A DNA stretch of 64,000 bases from Elmis aenea (GCA_947652605.1 OX393577.1:60722108-60786107), one strand, 5' to 3'. Positions 11,937-22,940 are shown, counted from the first letter of the stretch. Program-made: numbers and translations. Notes: a model not told the origin generated them from the letters alone.

Positions 11937-12509
11937 CAGGGTGTTTCTTAAATATTGCGAAAAATTTCGGGAGGTGATTCCTTATCGAAAATTAAAAGTT
12001 GACACCTCTTAAGCTTTTAAAATGAATAACATCTGACAATTCTATCCAATATAAACAAACCATGGCAACCACCAAAATGAATCATTTTATTTTAGAATAT
12101 TTAATGGTGCATGTTTATTTCTTTTATTTTTTACTCAAAAATGTAGGTTTTACAGGAACAGTTAAAGAATAAAAAAAGTTTCTAAATAAATCAAGTTTTC
12201 AAAGAATTTTTTTTAAATTGCAAACTTTCAAGCCTCCTATAAGTTCCGATTAAAAAACCAACAGGGGTCGCACTCTTCAGCCCCCTGTGAAGGTGGGAGA
12301 TGATTAAAAATATTACTATGGGATACCTTTTAATAAGTATAAAAGATCTACCAAATATCATTCTCCTACATTCATCTAAATTATAGAAACAAAATATAAA
12401 CCTAATTTTACCGCTCCCCTCTGAAAGAAGACGTCTAAAAAAAATTTATATACATTTTCGATAAGGAATCACCTCCTGATTTTTTTCGCAATATTTAAGA
12501 AACACCCTG
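11937..12509. mobile_element. palindromic MITE family P1, complete reference copy, 573 bp
   Basis: Begins CAGGGTGTTTCTTAAATATT and ends with its complement AATATTTAAGAAACACCCTG, flanked by TA on both sides (11935-11936 and 12510-12511). The terminal inverted repeat extends about 50 bp through GGAGGTGATTCCTTATCGAA. The inner part carries an ACCATGGCAACCACC block and ACAGGGGTCGCACT. No protein is encoded. Related copies are at 3313-4323, 7160-7668, 27209-27440 and 63345-63826. Confidence 0.85.
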
Positions 12510-12511
12510 TA

Positions 12512-14235
12512 TACAACTATAAAAAATATTTAAAAATAGTAAATCGCTGAATTTCACTTTTACTTCTATTAAATTGGCGATACATTTTTTAAAGCATCTA
12601 GACATCACTAGATATTGAGCTGTATTATTTGCAACTTTTTGCTAATTTAATCAAATTACACGAGATTCATACAGTTGCCAGAAATAGGTGCTAGCCTAGC
12701 GTAGCTGAACCCCTTTTCTCTCTTGTAAACCAAAAAAACTATTTTAGATTTTAATTTGGTTATTTATATTTTCAGCATACTTTTCTTACTTTAACAATTA
12801 CTAAAAATAATTAAAAGGGATTGTCCATCGCAAAAACTCTTTAGAATTAACGTCAAAAACTACCAAATAATGACTAAAAAATTACTAAAATATTACAAAA
12901 AACTTGAACAAATCTCACGCTATCACCGTAATAGCTAGTATTGTATTTTTCATATTTCAATTATTTATCTTACACTTTGTGCGTCATACAACAGTTTCAA
13001 AAAATCGTAACTAATACCTTTTTTAAGAAACACTTTACGCTATTAAAAACATTTTAAAATGTGTAACCTAATATGTTTTTGACCGCTTTTAAACCCAAAT
13101 ATTTTTCCAACGTTCATATTGTGAAATATACTAACAATCAACATTTATATTTACAATTTACACATTTCTTATTATTGTGACGTATTACTACAAGTGACGT
13201 CTTTTACATAAATACTTTTAGATAACTATTTTATAAATAATTTTAAACTCAACACTATATTAAAAGCAAAATACTAAGCTTTAAATAACCTAATTTTCGA
13301 AACAAACCATAGGATTACGGCGAGAGTATTTTTATAATCTATTTACCTAACTTTTTTAAAAACGATGACAAATGTTAAAACAAGTAAAACCGCAGAATGA
13401 GCACAATACGCAAAGGTTATCTAATACTTTAATCTGAATTAAAATGTAATCATATCAAGGTTTTTCATAACTGCAAAACGTCGAGAAGATAAATTGCAGA
13501 TAAAAGCGCACTCAAAATATGTGTCATCAATAACGCGTCAAAAAGATTAGGAACAATCACAATTAAACACAAAAGCGAGCAAAAAATAATCTAAAATTAC
13601 CTTGCTTGAAACTGCTAAACCATTTTGGTCAAAACTAAACACAATAAAACTTGCACCAGGCACTAACAAGCACTGCTAAGTTTACTTACAAACTAAAAGA
13701 CATGTCACTTAAGTTTATTTATCGATTATTCAAAATGTTAAAAAAAAAACAAGTTACAACATCCAATGAATTATGGGACACCAAAAAACTTCAATTATTA
13801 CTTTTTTCAAAATCGAAAAATCGCTTCTTTTTACTCTTAAAACTTTAACAATATTATATTAAACAAAACACTTTTTTTTAAATCAACGTGCAGTTTCCAG
13901 TGACTTTATACACTTTTTTTTCAGTTTTCGAAACTAGTAACGCGAGAATAAAGCTATTCGCGCACTATAAACTGTACAACGCTCTCACTTGCACAGTTTA
14001 CCGGCAACTGACAGTCACCTGTTGCATCAACGTGGTCGTCCCCACTATAGATTAAAAGTACTACGATGAAAGTTGAGAGATGTGTAAAACGCAAATTTTT
14101 GCTTTAAACTCACTTAAAACGAATTTTACATATTCTTTTTAAGACTCTTCGTGATGCATGCGGTATTATGAAGATAAAAACGTAGCATTATCTGCGATAA
14201 GGCGCTCGTAATTCGGAAATTGATAAGAAAACTAG
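12512..14235. other. AT-rich intergenic DNA; GC-richer patch at 13930-14045
   Basis: No gene was recognised. The patch at about 13930-14045 is distinctly less AT-rich than its surroundings and could be a promoter or untranslated first exon, but no start, splice or TATA pattern is convincing. Confidence 0.4.
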
Positions 14236-14514
14236 TGTTAAGTCTGTTTTTTACTATACTATTTTTTCGTTTAAGAAAATCGTATACGATTTTTAATACA
14301 AAAATTTCGTTCAAGAATTTAGCATGGAAAATATGAACCATTTACATTGTACTATTTTTTGGTACGAAAACTCCAATATATTTTGGTTACTTTTTAGTAA
14401 CTTTTATCATATTTTGTTGGCACCTTGAGTAACCATGTCAAATGTTCAATTTGATCACAGAACAGAAAGTGAATCATTTTCAAATTTAACGCTTGTTCCA
14501 TTCTACATATTTAT

Positions 14515-16233
14515 TAGGGTGGATCGCTCTTATATGGGAGAATATTTTTTTTCGAATTTCGATTTTGGGGGGTGCGCGATAGATGCTCTGGTATCTTTTG
14601 ATTAATCATGCAAAATATTTTTAAAAAATAATAATTGTAAGTACTGCCCCAAAGTTTTCGAGAATTTAAAAAAAGTTACTTTAAATTGAAATGTCTTTGT
14701 TCTATTTTGAAGAACAAATTTCACGACTTTTTGGAACATTATCACAGTTTATCCTCTTAATTATTAAAATAACAATGTAACACACCGTTTTTCTTACTTT
14801 CCCGGGTAATTTTATTGTCAAGTGCGCGTGGTGTGCACGGGTAGTGCAGCGGATATGTCATTTAGCATCCCTTCGCTTTATAGTTTCAATTTTTTTTCAG
14901 GAAGAGATCACGTTTCGTTCTGATATCGAATATTTGAGATTTGATAGTGTGATTTTTTTGTAATAAAAGTACAAACGTTTACGTAGCAGTGATACAAACT
15001 GTCCTATATTTGGTGTTGGCAAAGAATTCCCGAATAGTTTGTTACCGACGCATGAAGGCATTGGAGGCATGATAAAATATTTTATTTACGTCTTGCAAAC
15101 CTTAGAAAGCGATTCCAGGATTTGGTAAGAGACACTAGTAAAATAGTTACTACTGACATAGAACAAATCTGGAGAAGAGCGTCCTTACCTACAGTAGAGC
15201 ATCGAACAATCTTAGCGAGAATAAAAACATATCACGACAAATACCGTGCAATCCTAAGCCCTATCAATGTAGAAAGAATAGTGACAACTATAGAAACAAA
15301 TTGAAGAAGTTCAAAATGGACGCCAGGACTGTTTGACATTGCCACTTGCAAATGTAGTTCGTTCGAGACTAGTTCTTGTGACAAATCGCGGAAGATACTC
15401 ATTAAAGAAAGAGAATTCTTGTTAGACCAGCGAGGTCAAAGAAAAATGATGATGTGTTCCTTAGATAGAGAGACTACAAGGAAAAACGAAACCAATATTT
15501 CCAAAAAATTGCAACGAAAGTTTTATGAAGAAGCTTCCCAAAGATCCACGTCTCAAACTAAGGGTTCAAATTCTAAGCCCTTAAAAGCAAATGCTGATAT
15601 GCAGGAAAAGCAATGAGGACTACTGCAGAAAAGTTGTGTTCGAAGAGCACATTAGTTTATTGAAAAAACCTGGCTCACAATACATTGACCATATTTCTAT
15701 GAAATCTAGTAACGTAAAAACAATTGCCAATTGACTGTTCGCATCATTTCCGAAGTCATCGCAAATCTGGACAAAGTCGAAACTGATATTTTACCTAAAT
15801 TTTGTTTGATGCCTTGCCACACACAAACCACTGAGAGATGTGTCAAATTGGTGACGGATCAGAAATAAATTAGAATGTTGTCGTATCATACCAAGAAAGA
15901 CTACAAAACCCAGTTATTAGCTTAATTTTGGAGTGATCTTAATTTTTGTAGAACTGTTTTTGTGTGATTTTACATTCTGTTCTATTTTCTTATTCTTTTA
16001 ATTGACCAAAAAAGTTATAAAAATGTTGTAGCCTAACCTTAAATACTTTTATTGGGCATAAACTATAACCTACATTAATCATTTTTTTTTCAAAATTCAG
16101 CAGGCTTGGGGCAGTACTTTCACTAATAATATCAAAATATTGTCTTTATGACTTCTGATTGTATTCCCCTAGAGCATCTTTTCCGCACCCCGCCAGAAAA
16201 AAAATATAAAAAAATAAAATTCGATCCACCCCA
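14515..16233 (+). mobile_element. hAT-like element, 1.72 kb, perfect 8-bp TSD
   Basis: Ends TAGGGTGGATCG and CGATCCACCCCA are inverted and flanked by ATATTTAT at 14507-14514 and 16234-16241. Subterminal sequences are also complementary: GGGGGGTGCGCGATAGATGC at the left and GCATCTTTTCCGCACCCCGC at the right. The interior has decayed plus-strand coding fragments (15122-15900). The 8-bp duplication fits hAT. Confidence 0.82.
15122..15900 (+). pseudogene. decayed transposon protein with LFDIA-C-K-C motif
   Basis: Fragments in more than one frame can be joined by eye. A first block (15122-15304) has IEQIWRRASLPTVEHRTI. Next comes WTPGLFDIATCKCSSF with closely spaced cysteines, then EFLLDQRGQRKMM, and further on KPGSQYIDHIS. 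I recall this order (IW-RA-IP, LFDIA-CKC, FL-DQR-R-M) from a multi-copy protein family in aphid and other insect genomes. That is recollection, not a search. Stops and shifts make this copy non-functional. Its place between hAT-type ends suggests it belongs to that transposon. Confidence 0.6.
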
Positions 16234-16734
16234 ATATTTATTCCTACAAAATAAATTGTGAGGGATTATAACGGTAATAAGTAGTATTTAACATCGTTTG
16301 ATTGTTTCAGTTAACCTAACCCACAAATGACATGCGGTCAGATACAGTTACAGTAGAATACTAGTAAAATGGGACGCATTTAGGGCAGGTCGTAATTTCG
16401 TACGAATTTTTCGTTCAAGATTTTTAATTTCTGATTGACACCGTACTAGAAAATCGTATACGAAAAAATAGTATAGTATAAAACAGCCTTTACTCGAAAA
16501 AGAAACAAAGCGTGAAGATGATAACTTATGAAAAGGTCACTGTTTTAAAAAAACACGGCATTTTGTTAGCAAGTTATTTAGAAAGCGACAGTTGTTACGA
16601 AACTTTGACACTACTCGAGGTCTGTTGTAAAAATGGAGAAATGATCAATAGATCGACGATCGACGACTCGATCCATTAATTTTATTGTGAAACTGCAAAA
16701 CACCCAAATTTAAAAACGATGCATGGGTGCCTAT

Positions 16735-16837
16735 CAGGGGCGGCTCGTCCATAGAGATTGCGGCCAGGGGCGTCAAAAATGAGGAGCTTAAATTCGCCGG
16801 GTTCGGGATTCACAGGGGCCTGGCATCATCCCACAAT
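16735..16837 (+). mobile_element. truncated hAT end
   Basis: CAGGGGCGGCTCGTCCATAG has the form of a hAT terminal repeat. The sequence is GC-richer than its surroundings and stops at the poly-T tract of the adjoining LINE. No matching right end was found beyond the LINE. Confidence 0.5.
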
Positions 16838-17199
16838 TTTTTTTTTAAATAAATTCTTTTTTTTTTTTTAATATTTAACCCTAGTAGAGTTTATGACAAT
16901 GCAATCTGGTCTTTGAGACCAATAAGCAGTTTAATTCTAGCCTAGATTAATAAAGTTTAAACTTAGTCTAAGGTTTGCCCAATAGTAGTCCCTAGTTTGC
17001 TAATATATAAGTACACTAATTATTAACGTGCACACTACCGCACAGTCTCTGCTATAAACTTTTGCTTAAACTAACTCAAAAGGTTTAACTCTTGAGTCTT
17101 CTTAGTAATCCTGTCGTGTCCAGGAGTTGGATCGCCTCGACGTTTACATGATGATGGAGCCTTTCTTCGTGGCCCTTGGGCAATGGTTAATAGAATTGG

Positions 17200-17626
17200 T
17201 TAATGATCCGAATCCATATCCCATCCTTCTTCTATCTGCATGAAGTTTGAAGATATATTTTTGACAATGAAGAAATCGATTAAATCGATTACGTCCGGTA
17301 TCTTGTTTGGATTTGTAGGCCAATTACCGCTGTAGCTTGGAATTCTTCTATTTTATATCCTATCTCTTCATGATGGAGTATGTTTTCTTTTATTATAATT
17401 GCGCTACCTCCCTTTGTAGCATTTTCAGCATGTATGGTATGGTACACTTTAAATCTAAATTTAATAAATGATTGTCTTGTGTTTCTGATATGAGACACAC
17501 ATCAACGTTGTCTATGTCTAGGATTGCTTGTAGCTCTTGTTGGTGTTGCAATAAGCCATTGGCATTCAACGCTATGACTCTGAGATCACTGGCCATTGTT
17601 TTGCTTAGGAATAGCTCCTTTAGCAC
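17200..17626 (-). pseudogene. Jockey ORF2 endonuclease fragment
   Basis: Starts MASDLRVIALNANGLLQHQQ at about 17594, the usual beginning of a Jockey endonuclease, and includes VDVCLISETQ (catalytic Glu) and KGGSAIIIKENI. A frameshift separates the 17393-17626 and 17289-17498 frames. The next recognisable block is the domain's end (IDFFIVKN, DMDSDH), which lacks the intervening part. The DSDH catalytic His-containing end is preserved, but the protein cannot be functional. Confidence 0.82.
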
Positions 17627-17939
17627 TATGTTCTAGTCTAGTTAGACGTTCATCAAATTTCAAGAACAGCTGTTCTTGTTTGTTTAATTTTTCCAAAATC
17701 AGTTGCAAGGTACGTTCAGCAGACGTGGTTTGCTGTTTTCTATTTTGGGTATTGGCATTTGGGTTTGATGTGCCTACCAGTGCTTGATCATATGTCCCAG
17801 GTCTAGTAAGTATTGTTTTCCTGTGGTTGGGTCTTAGTTGTCTTTTGTGATTGTTGTCTCTTATTGCTTACCTGTTCCCTTTCTCTTTGTGGCTGTTGAG
17901 GTAAGTTGGGTTTCTTTAAAAATTTAGTTTTGGTTTTTT

Positions 17940-18485
17940 GCATTTCTATGGCTACGATGCATCCTCGATAGTTCGCAAGGTGGTTGCTGCCACAGTATAC
18001 GCATGTTGGTGGTCCGTCCTTTGGCTTCGTGCAATCTACAGTAAGGTGTTTACCAGGACATTTGACACATCGTGGTTCTTTGGCACAGTACTTTTGCGTG
18101 TGTCAATATGCTTGGCATCTTTTGCATTGTGGGACTGGGCTAGTTTTTTTGATTGGTTGTATTTTAACCCTAATACCCAGTATGTCAGTGATTGCAAAGA
18201 TTTTGTTAACATCATCATCATGTCTGAATACCAGCATAAACATATTTAGCGGTTATTTTGTCTTCCATTTCAGTTTATTAACTGCTTCTAGTGCCTTAAA
18301 TAAATTCTCAAAAAATTTATTTACTTGGGGCCCATCTAAAATTTTCTGGTCGTAGGATAATTTATACAAAACTGGATTGAGTTGTTTCATTTTGTGAGTT
18401 TTAAGTTTGAATGCAATTTTTGTATGTATTTTATCTCGAGGAATTTTAAAGTAAATTATTTTGTTTAGGTAATAACTGGAATATT
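17940..18485 (-). pseudogene. Jockey ORF1 (gag-like) fragment with CCHC zinc knuckles
   Basis: RNA-binding nucleocapsid-like protein of a Jockey LINE. Three knuckle-like cysteine/histidine clusters are visible in one frame: CKRC followed by HTQKYC, then CVKCPGKHLTVDC, then CVYCGSNHLANYRGC. A single TGA stop replaces a conserved glycine in the first knuckle. Upstream, IIYFKIPRDKIHTK and FFENLFKALEAVNKL continue ORF1 toward the amino end with shifts. It is 5' truncated and inactive. Confidence 0.8.
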
Positions 18486-18864
18486 ATTTACATTGAAAAA
18501 GCAGCAAAAATAATATACAAACCAAAATGTTAAACTATTTGGGAATAGCAAAACACCTATTTGTTTAAATAAAATTTGAAGATACAGTATAAATAAGTTT
18601 AATTATGAATCACTTACATTTTATTGTCTCTTGTTGAAATACTTCGTCCAGTTTCGAGACTCCAGTCTCTTCCTCAATAGTAGTCTAATTCTCTAATTTA
18701 TAAATAAGTTATATGTTGTACATTCATAAATTATTAATTTAATAAGCGTATTCAAAATTATTCAAATTGCTACTGATCGAGATACGAAAACCTATAATTG
18801 GTTTAATATTTTTACCAGAGACTTTTGATCAAGAAAAGGTAAGTGAAATTTAATTGGAAGTGGC

Positions 18865-19060
18865 TATATTATGTCCGCCGGCGGAATAGCTTATATAGAC
18901 TTAGTGGAAGTCCGTCGGACGGCGGATTTTATTCGTTTTACAGGCTCTTTCCGCCGTTGAAGCTGTATTATGCGCACGCGCAGCGGATTCGAGGGTATTT
19001 TCTAGTTACATTCCGCCGCACGGCGGTATTCCATCTATAATTTGGAAATTCCGCCGTGAA
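18865..19060. other. CCGCCG-rich island
   Basis: About 200 bp much richer in GC than the surrounding DNA. It has recurrent TTCCGCCG and CGGCGGA words in both orientations: TCCGCCGGCGGA at the left, TCCGTCGGACGGCGGA, TTCCGCCGTTGA, TTCCGCCGCACGGCGG and TTCCGCCGTGAA. Several are self-complementary. The 65-codon plus-strand open frame here is not supported as a gene. It may be an element end with subterminal palindromes or a CpG-rich control region. Confidence 0.5.
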
Positions 19061-19715
19061 CATAACCTACATATTAGTTGTCAATGTCAATATTACTCTC
19101 ACTCGTAAGCAAACAAAATGAAGTATGAAGAATTTGCCGATAAATAAAACGTTCCTATCGCTACAGGTATGAGTCAATCTTTACTTAATTATAGGTCAAA
19201 TATTCATGGTACCAAAGGGGTAACACCATCGAAATAAAATTAGGTAAGTAGACATTTAAGGACTAAGTTAAATTTAATTTAACCTAATTCATTTTCGACT
19301 AAAAAATTTTCTTGTCTTTCAAAGCAATAATTTTTGTAAACATTTCATTTAATTTTTTTTAGCTGGTTCACTGAATTACTCACCAATTAAGAAACTGTGT
19401 GATGGTTGTTTACTGTAATTTTATTTACAAATAACATAAATTATGGGTACAATACAATGAAATTTTATTCACAACTAATTAATGTATATTATGAGTAATT
19501 TTTCATGATCTGTCTGTTTTCAATCCACCATAACGACTGTATATATCCAGAAGAACCCTTAAACAAAATCACAGTCAAAAGCGATCTTTACGAAATAACA
19601 TCAAGTTTACATTTCATTTTTAAATTAGAATTAATACAATTCAATCGAAAAAGTAATCGTTTTATACTTAACATACCTCTCGTTTGCTACTATACAGTTC
19701 AACTTCAGGTTGTGT

Positions 19716-20006
19716 TTAAACCATTTTGCAACCTTTTTGCGCCTTAGCCATCTCCTTATACAGTGCAATTAATTCTGGTCTATGAGTTAATGTTTCATAA
19801 ATTTGAAAGAATTTATGTAAAACAAGAGGAGGTTCCAGTTGATCCAGCCTATCGCCTCTTCTGCATTCGCGATAAACTCTTACAGAATGATATATTGGAT
19901 GGAAAATCATATGACTTATAGCACACGAGACCCAGATTACCACCGGTACAGTTTCATAGTGCTTAAAATAGAATGCAGGGAAATTTCTAAAAGGACCCAG
20001 CAACAT
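19716..20006 (-). CDS. hypothetical 96-residue single-pass membrane protein
   Basis: I do not recognise the family. The ORF is intact and has a gene-like composition: N-terminal MLLGPFRNFPAFYFKHYE, then a hydrophobic stretch around residues 20-43 (VPVVIWVSCAISHMIFHPIY) that could cross a membrane once. After it comes a basic segment (RVYRECRRGDRLD) and a charged amphipathic tail with PPLVLHKFFQIYETL and ELIALYKEMAKAQ. Size and layout resemble small inner-membrane mitochondrial proteins, but that is only an analogy. The sequence ATTATTAG lies just before the ATG, so the ORF could begin at a splice acceptor. No repeat signature overlaps it, unlike most ORFs in this window. Confidence 0.5.
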   Translation of the reverse strand: MLLGPFRNFPAFYFKHYETVPVVIWVSCAISHMIFHPIYHSVRVYRECRRGDRLDQLEPPLVLHKFFQIYETLTHRPELIALYKEMAKAQKGCKMV

Positions 20007-20210
20007 TCTAATAATTGTAAGGACTAGCTTGAGTGACGAAAATTTTAATAATTGTCAAAACTAATTTTGTAAATAACTGATTTTGTTTAACAACGGAAAA
20101 ATTAAACACATCGTAGTAGCACGTGTTTGTATGCGTTCCTGAGACTACTGAGATTGTGTATTTTGTAATACTGGATAAAATAATTTCTCAACGCAACACA
20201 TTTTACACCT

Positions 20211-20386
20211 TTAACCCTTATGTGCTCACCATGGTCTAGCTGGACCAATTTCAAGTTTGAATGAATTTTTGACATAAAAAAAAATCTCGTAAGGACCACA
20301 TATTTCATGATATCCTCTACGAACATGTTTTAATGTATTTCGAAACAAAAAAATATTAAAAAAATTGGCGGTGTGAAGGGTTATAC
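20211..20386. mobile_element. possible piggyBac-like MITE
   Basis: TTTAACCCTTATGTGCTCAC at the left and GGTGTGAAGGGTTATA at the right form an imperfect terminal repeat of the AACCCTT type beside TTAA (left) and TTAT (right). A CTAGCTGGACCA word inside recurs as CTGGCTGGACCA just outside at about 20425. The evidence is weaker than for the element at 24501-24894. Confidence 0.35.
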
Positions 20387-20746
20387 ATGCAAGATTGGTA
20401 GTCCTAAGCTGTGCACCACTTGTCTGGCTGGACCAGCGTATATGATTCTTCAAGTTTTTTCGATTGTTTTAGTGTTTCTGAATCACTATTTAACAGCGTT
20501 GAAAAAAATCTACATCTTTTTCCCGAAAAATATTTTTGCACCATTAAATACTACCGAGTTACTTACGATTTAAAAAAAAATATTTTTGTAAATTATCTAG
20601 CGTACCATGGAACTTTTTTACAACATTAAAGCATTACTAAATAGGTCTTGGGAAAACAAAAACAATTAATCTAATTTAAACTTCTTTGTAGCTTTTATCG
20701 TTCCTTATTAGTGGCCCTTCTAAGTGTATATCGAAATATTGATATA

Positions 20747-21903
20747 CCGGGTGTAAATGAACTGTGGTACACCCCCTTTTTTTCTTTAGTTTTGATTTTA
20801 CATAAATGAAAATTTAGACATATGATATGTGCAAAAAACCGGGCTTTTTGAGCCGTTGCACACATTTGTTCAACTTCCGGTTTCGCCGGAAATGACCCCA
20901 ACTTTGTTATTTTAAATGGAACACCCTGTATATTTTTACATTTTTGGAAAGAGAAAGCGATTTTGGATACAAATGCACCATTTTGGTTAATTTTTATAAC
21001 CTCAAATTTTTTTTTAAACAAAATTTAGTTTTATATTAAGAGTGCCGTGACCTGCACAAATTAATTTTTATTATGTCAACAATTGTCCAAAAAACGTTTT
21101 TGTAAATTTTAAATGACATTTAGGTTACTTTAATCGGCTTTGAAGGTTGCGGAATCGGTTTTTTGACAAAAAGTCAATTTTTTTAAATAGAACCATGCTG
21201 GTACTAGCGGTTATTTAAATGGAGCATCTTCTAACAAATCCATGGATACCAATAACTTGTATTTTTATTATGAGTTTGCTTCAAAAACTTCAAATTATTG
21301 TAAAAATTTATTAAGAGGTCCTGTTAATCGCCCTACCTGTGCATAACTACAACAAAACAAATTATCGTTATTTTATGTTTAACTACTATAGTCATTTAAT
21401 TAAAAAGTCCAAAAATGTTGGTAATCATTTTAACATAATTAGATTACTGCCATTAAAAGGATCTCTTAATAAATTTTCACAATAATTTGAAGTTTTTGAA
21501 GCAGACTCTTAACAAAAATACAAGTTATTGGTATCGATGGATTCTTTAGAAGATACTCCATTTAAATTACCGCTAGTACAGCATGGTTCCATTTAAAAAA
21601 ATTGACTATTTGTCAAAAATCCGATTCCGCAACCTTCAAAGTCGATTAAAGTAACCTAAATGTCATTTAAAATTTACAAAAACGTTTTTTGGACAATTGT
21701 TGACAAAAATGTAAAAATATACAGGGTGTTCCATTTAAATAACAAAGTTGGGGTCATTTCCGGCGAAACCGGAAGTGAAACAAATGTGTGCAACGGCTCA
21801 AAAAGCCCGGTTTTTTGCACATATCATATGTCTAAAATTTCATTTATTTAAAATCAAAACTAAAGAAAAAAAAGGGGGTGTACCACACTTCATTTACACC
21901 CGG
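20747..21903. mobile_element. long palindromic (foldback) element, 1.16 kb, TA-flanked
   Basis: Ends CCGGGTGTAAATGA and TCATTTACACCCGG are flanked by TA. The left arm (20747 to about 21331) and right arm (about 21452-21903) are complementary nearly throughout. Examples are AACCATGCTGGTACTAGCGG against CCGCTAGTACAGCATGGTT, and CTTCAAATTATTGTAAAAAT near the centre. A stretch of about 130 bp near 20960-21080 is present only in the left arm. The unpaired centre is about 120 bp. Open frames at 20695-21021 and 21748-22044 are the same arm read from both sides, not genes. Confidence 0.85.
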
Positions 21904-22186
21904 TATATTGAATATCGATATTTCTATAACTATCGAATATCGAGAAATATAAAACAATCGCCAGACCTAATTCGCGCACCACATAATGGACTTTCTATAC
22001 GTTCTAAGGTTAACTCATCTTATATAAATATGTTAATTAGGTAATACGAATAGTACCTACATTGCTTATGGCGTTTTTTTTTTAAATCTCTTTTTATGTT
22101 TCGTCTCTTATTGATAATAAAGGCAATTTATTGCTAAGTATTTCCTTCATTTTTCGTATTCGTAATATGTATGCGAATAAATTTGT

Positions 22187-22940
22187 TTTTTCACAACCGT
22201 TGAAAAATGTTGTCATTACCTTATCAAAAATAGTGGGCAAAACGACATTTTACTCTCTAGTGAGCAATAGTATATTGTACAACTAGTGCTGAAAGTTGAA
22301 TATTTCACACGAGTATGACAGTTGAGCCACGAGCCGTCAGGCGAGTGGCTCAGTCATACGAGTGTGAAATATTTAATTCAGCACGTGTTGTACACTATGC
22401 TTTTCCGACGACCACAGACAAAATCATTAATTTGACAATTGTGTAGATATTGTGAGGTTAGATTTTCTTCACGTTAACTTGACAGCGCGTTTAGCGTGTG
22501 TAATGTAGCGGAAATCGTCACTTTACACACGCAAAGTGCACTTTGCACACAATTTCCGGTGTCATGCGCAATTTGTCATTTTCAGTAGTAGTAAGTCGTG
22601 CGAAATGACTCGCTTTACATAGTGGTCGCCGGAAAAAGTGATTACTTTGCTCCCTAGTGAGCAAAATTTGTTGAATTGTCATGGTAACGTCATGTTAATG
22701 TCGTGTAATAGCGTTTTTAGACAGCGAAACTATCATTCGTGTCAAATACACAACTGACATTTTAAGGTTATATGTAATATTAAGGTTTTGCTTTTTATGT
22801 TTTAATCGCATTTTTCAACGGTTGTGTGAAAAATGTAATACACAACTCGTGAGCAAAGTACCTTTTCTCGTTCAACTGCCGTGCCCGTGCAATTGACAGT
22901 CTCACGAGAAAAGAAGTACTTTGCTCACTTGTTGTGTAAA
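22187..22940. repeat. complex inverted-repeat element with two strong hairpins
   Basis: TTTTTCACAACCGTTGAAAA (22187) is complementary to TTTTCAACGGTTGTGTGAAA (about 22812). Inside, 22278-22393 folds with GTGGCTCAGTCATACGAGTG against CACGAGTATGACAGTTGAGC. At 22840-22940 CACAACTCGTGAGCAAAGTA pairs with TACTTTGCTCACTTGTTGTG. The hairpin edges read GTACAACTAGTGCTGAA and TTCAGCACGTGTTGTAC. The element class is not recognised. Confidence 0.6.

Larger units (their letters stand above)
14236..16490. repeat. inverted flanks around a hAT-like element
   Basis: GTCTGTTTTTTACTATACTA at about 14242 (then TTTTTTCGTTTAAG, AAAATCGTATACGA) recurs as a reverse complement at about 16395-16490. An older palindromic element was therefore split by insertion of the 14515-16233 element. 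Arm length is about 60-90 bp with moderate divergence. Confidence 0.55.
16838..18485 (-). mobile_element. Jockey-type LINE remnant: ORF1 zinc knuckles + endonuclease, RT missing, poly(A) tail kept
   Basis: Minus-strand order from right to left. First is the ORF1 C-terminal half with three zinc knuckles (about 18200-17950). Next is ORF2 with an apurinic-type endonuclease start, LRVIALNANGLLQHQQELQA and VDVCLISET, then KGGSAIIIKENI. An abrupt join leads to the end of the endonuclease (VIDLIDFF, WDMDSDH, PILLTI). After that there is only an untranslated-like tail and an A-rich run (T-rich at 16838-16871 on the plus strand). The reverse transcriptase is absent, as is the middle of the endonuclease. 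The 5' end is also lost. Confidence 0.85.

Noticed and set aside
13930..14045. GC-richer patch as a promoter or first exon
   Set aside because: No initiator, start codon context or donor site was good enough to call.
17938..18355. plus-strand ORFs of 103 and 123 codons
   Set aside because: They are antisense to the Jockey ORF1 zinc-knuckle region, which explains the openness and odd cysteine/tryptophan content.
20695..22044. pair of similar ORFs (minus 20695-21021, plus 21748-22044)
   Set aside because: They are the two arms of one palindrome translated from opposite sides, not a gene family.
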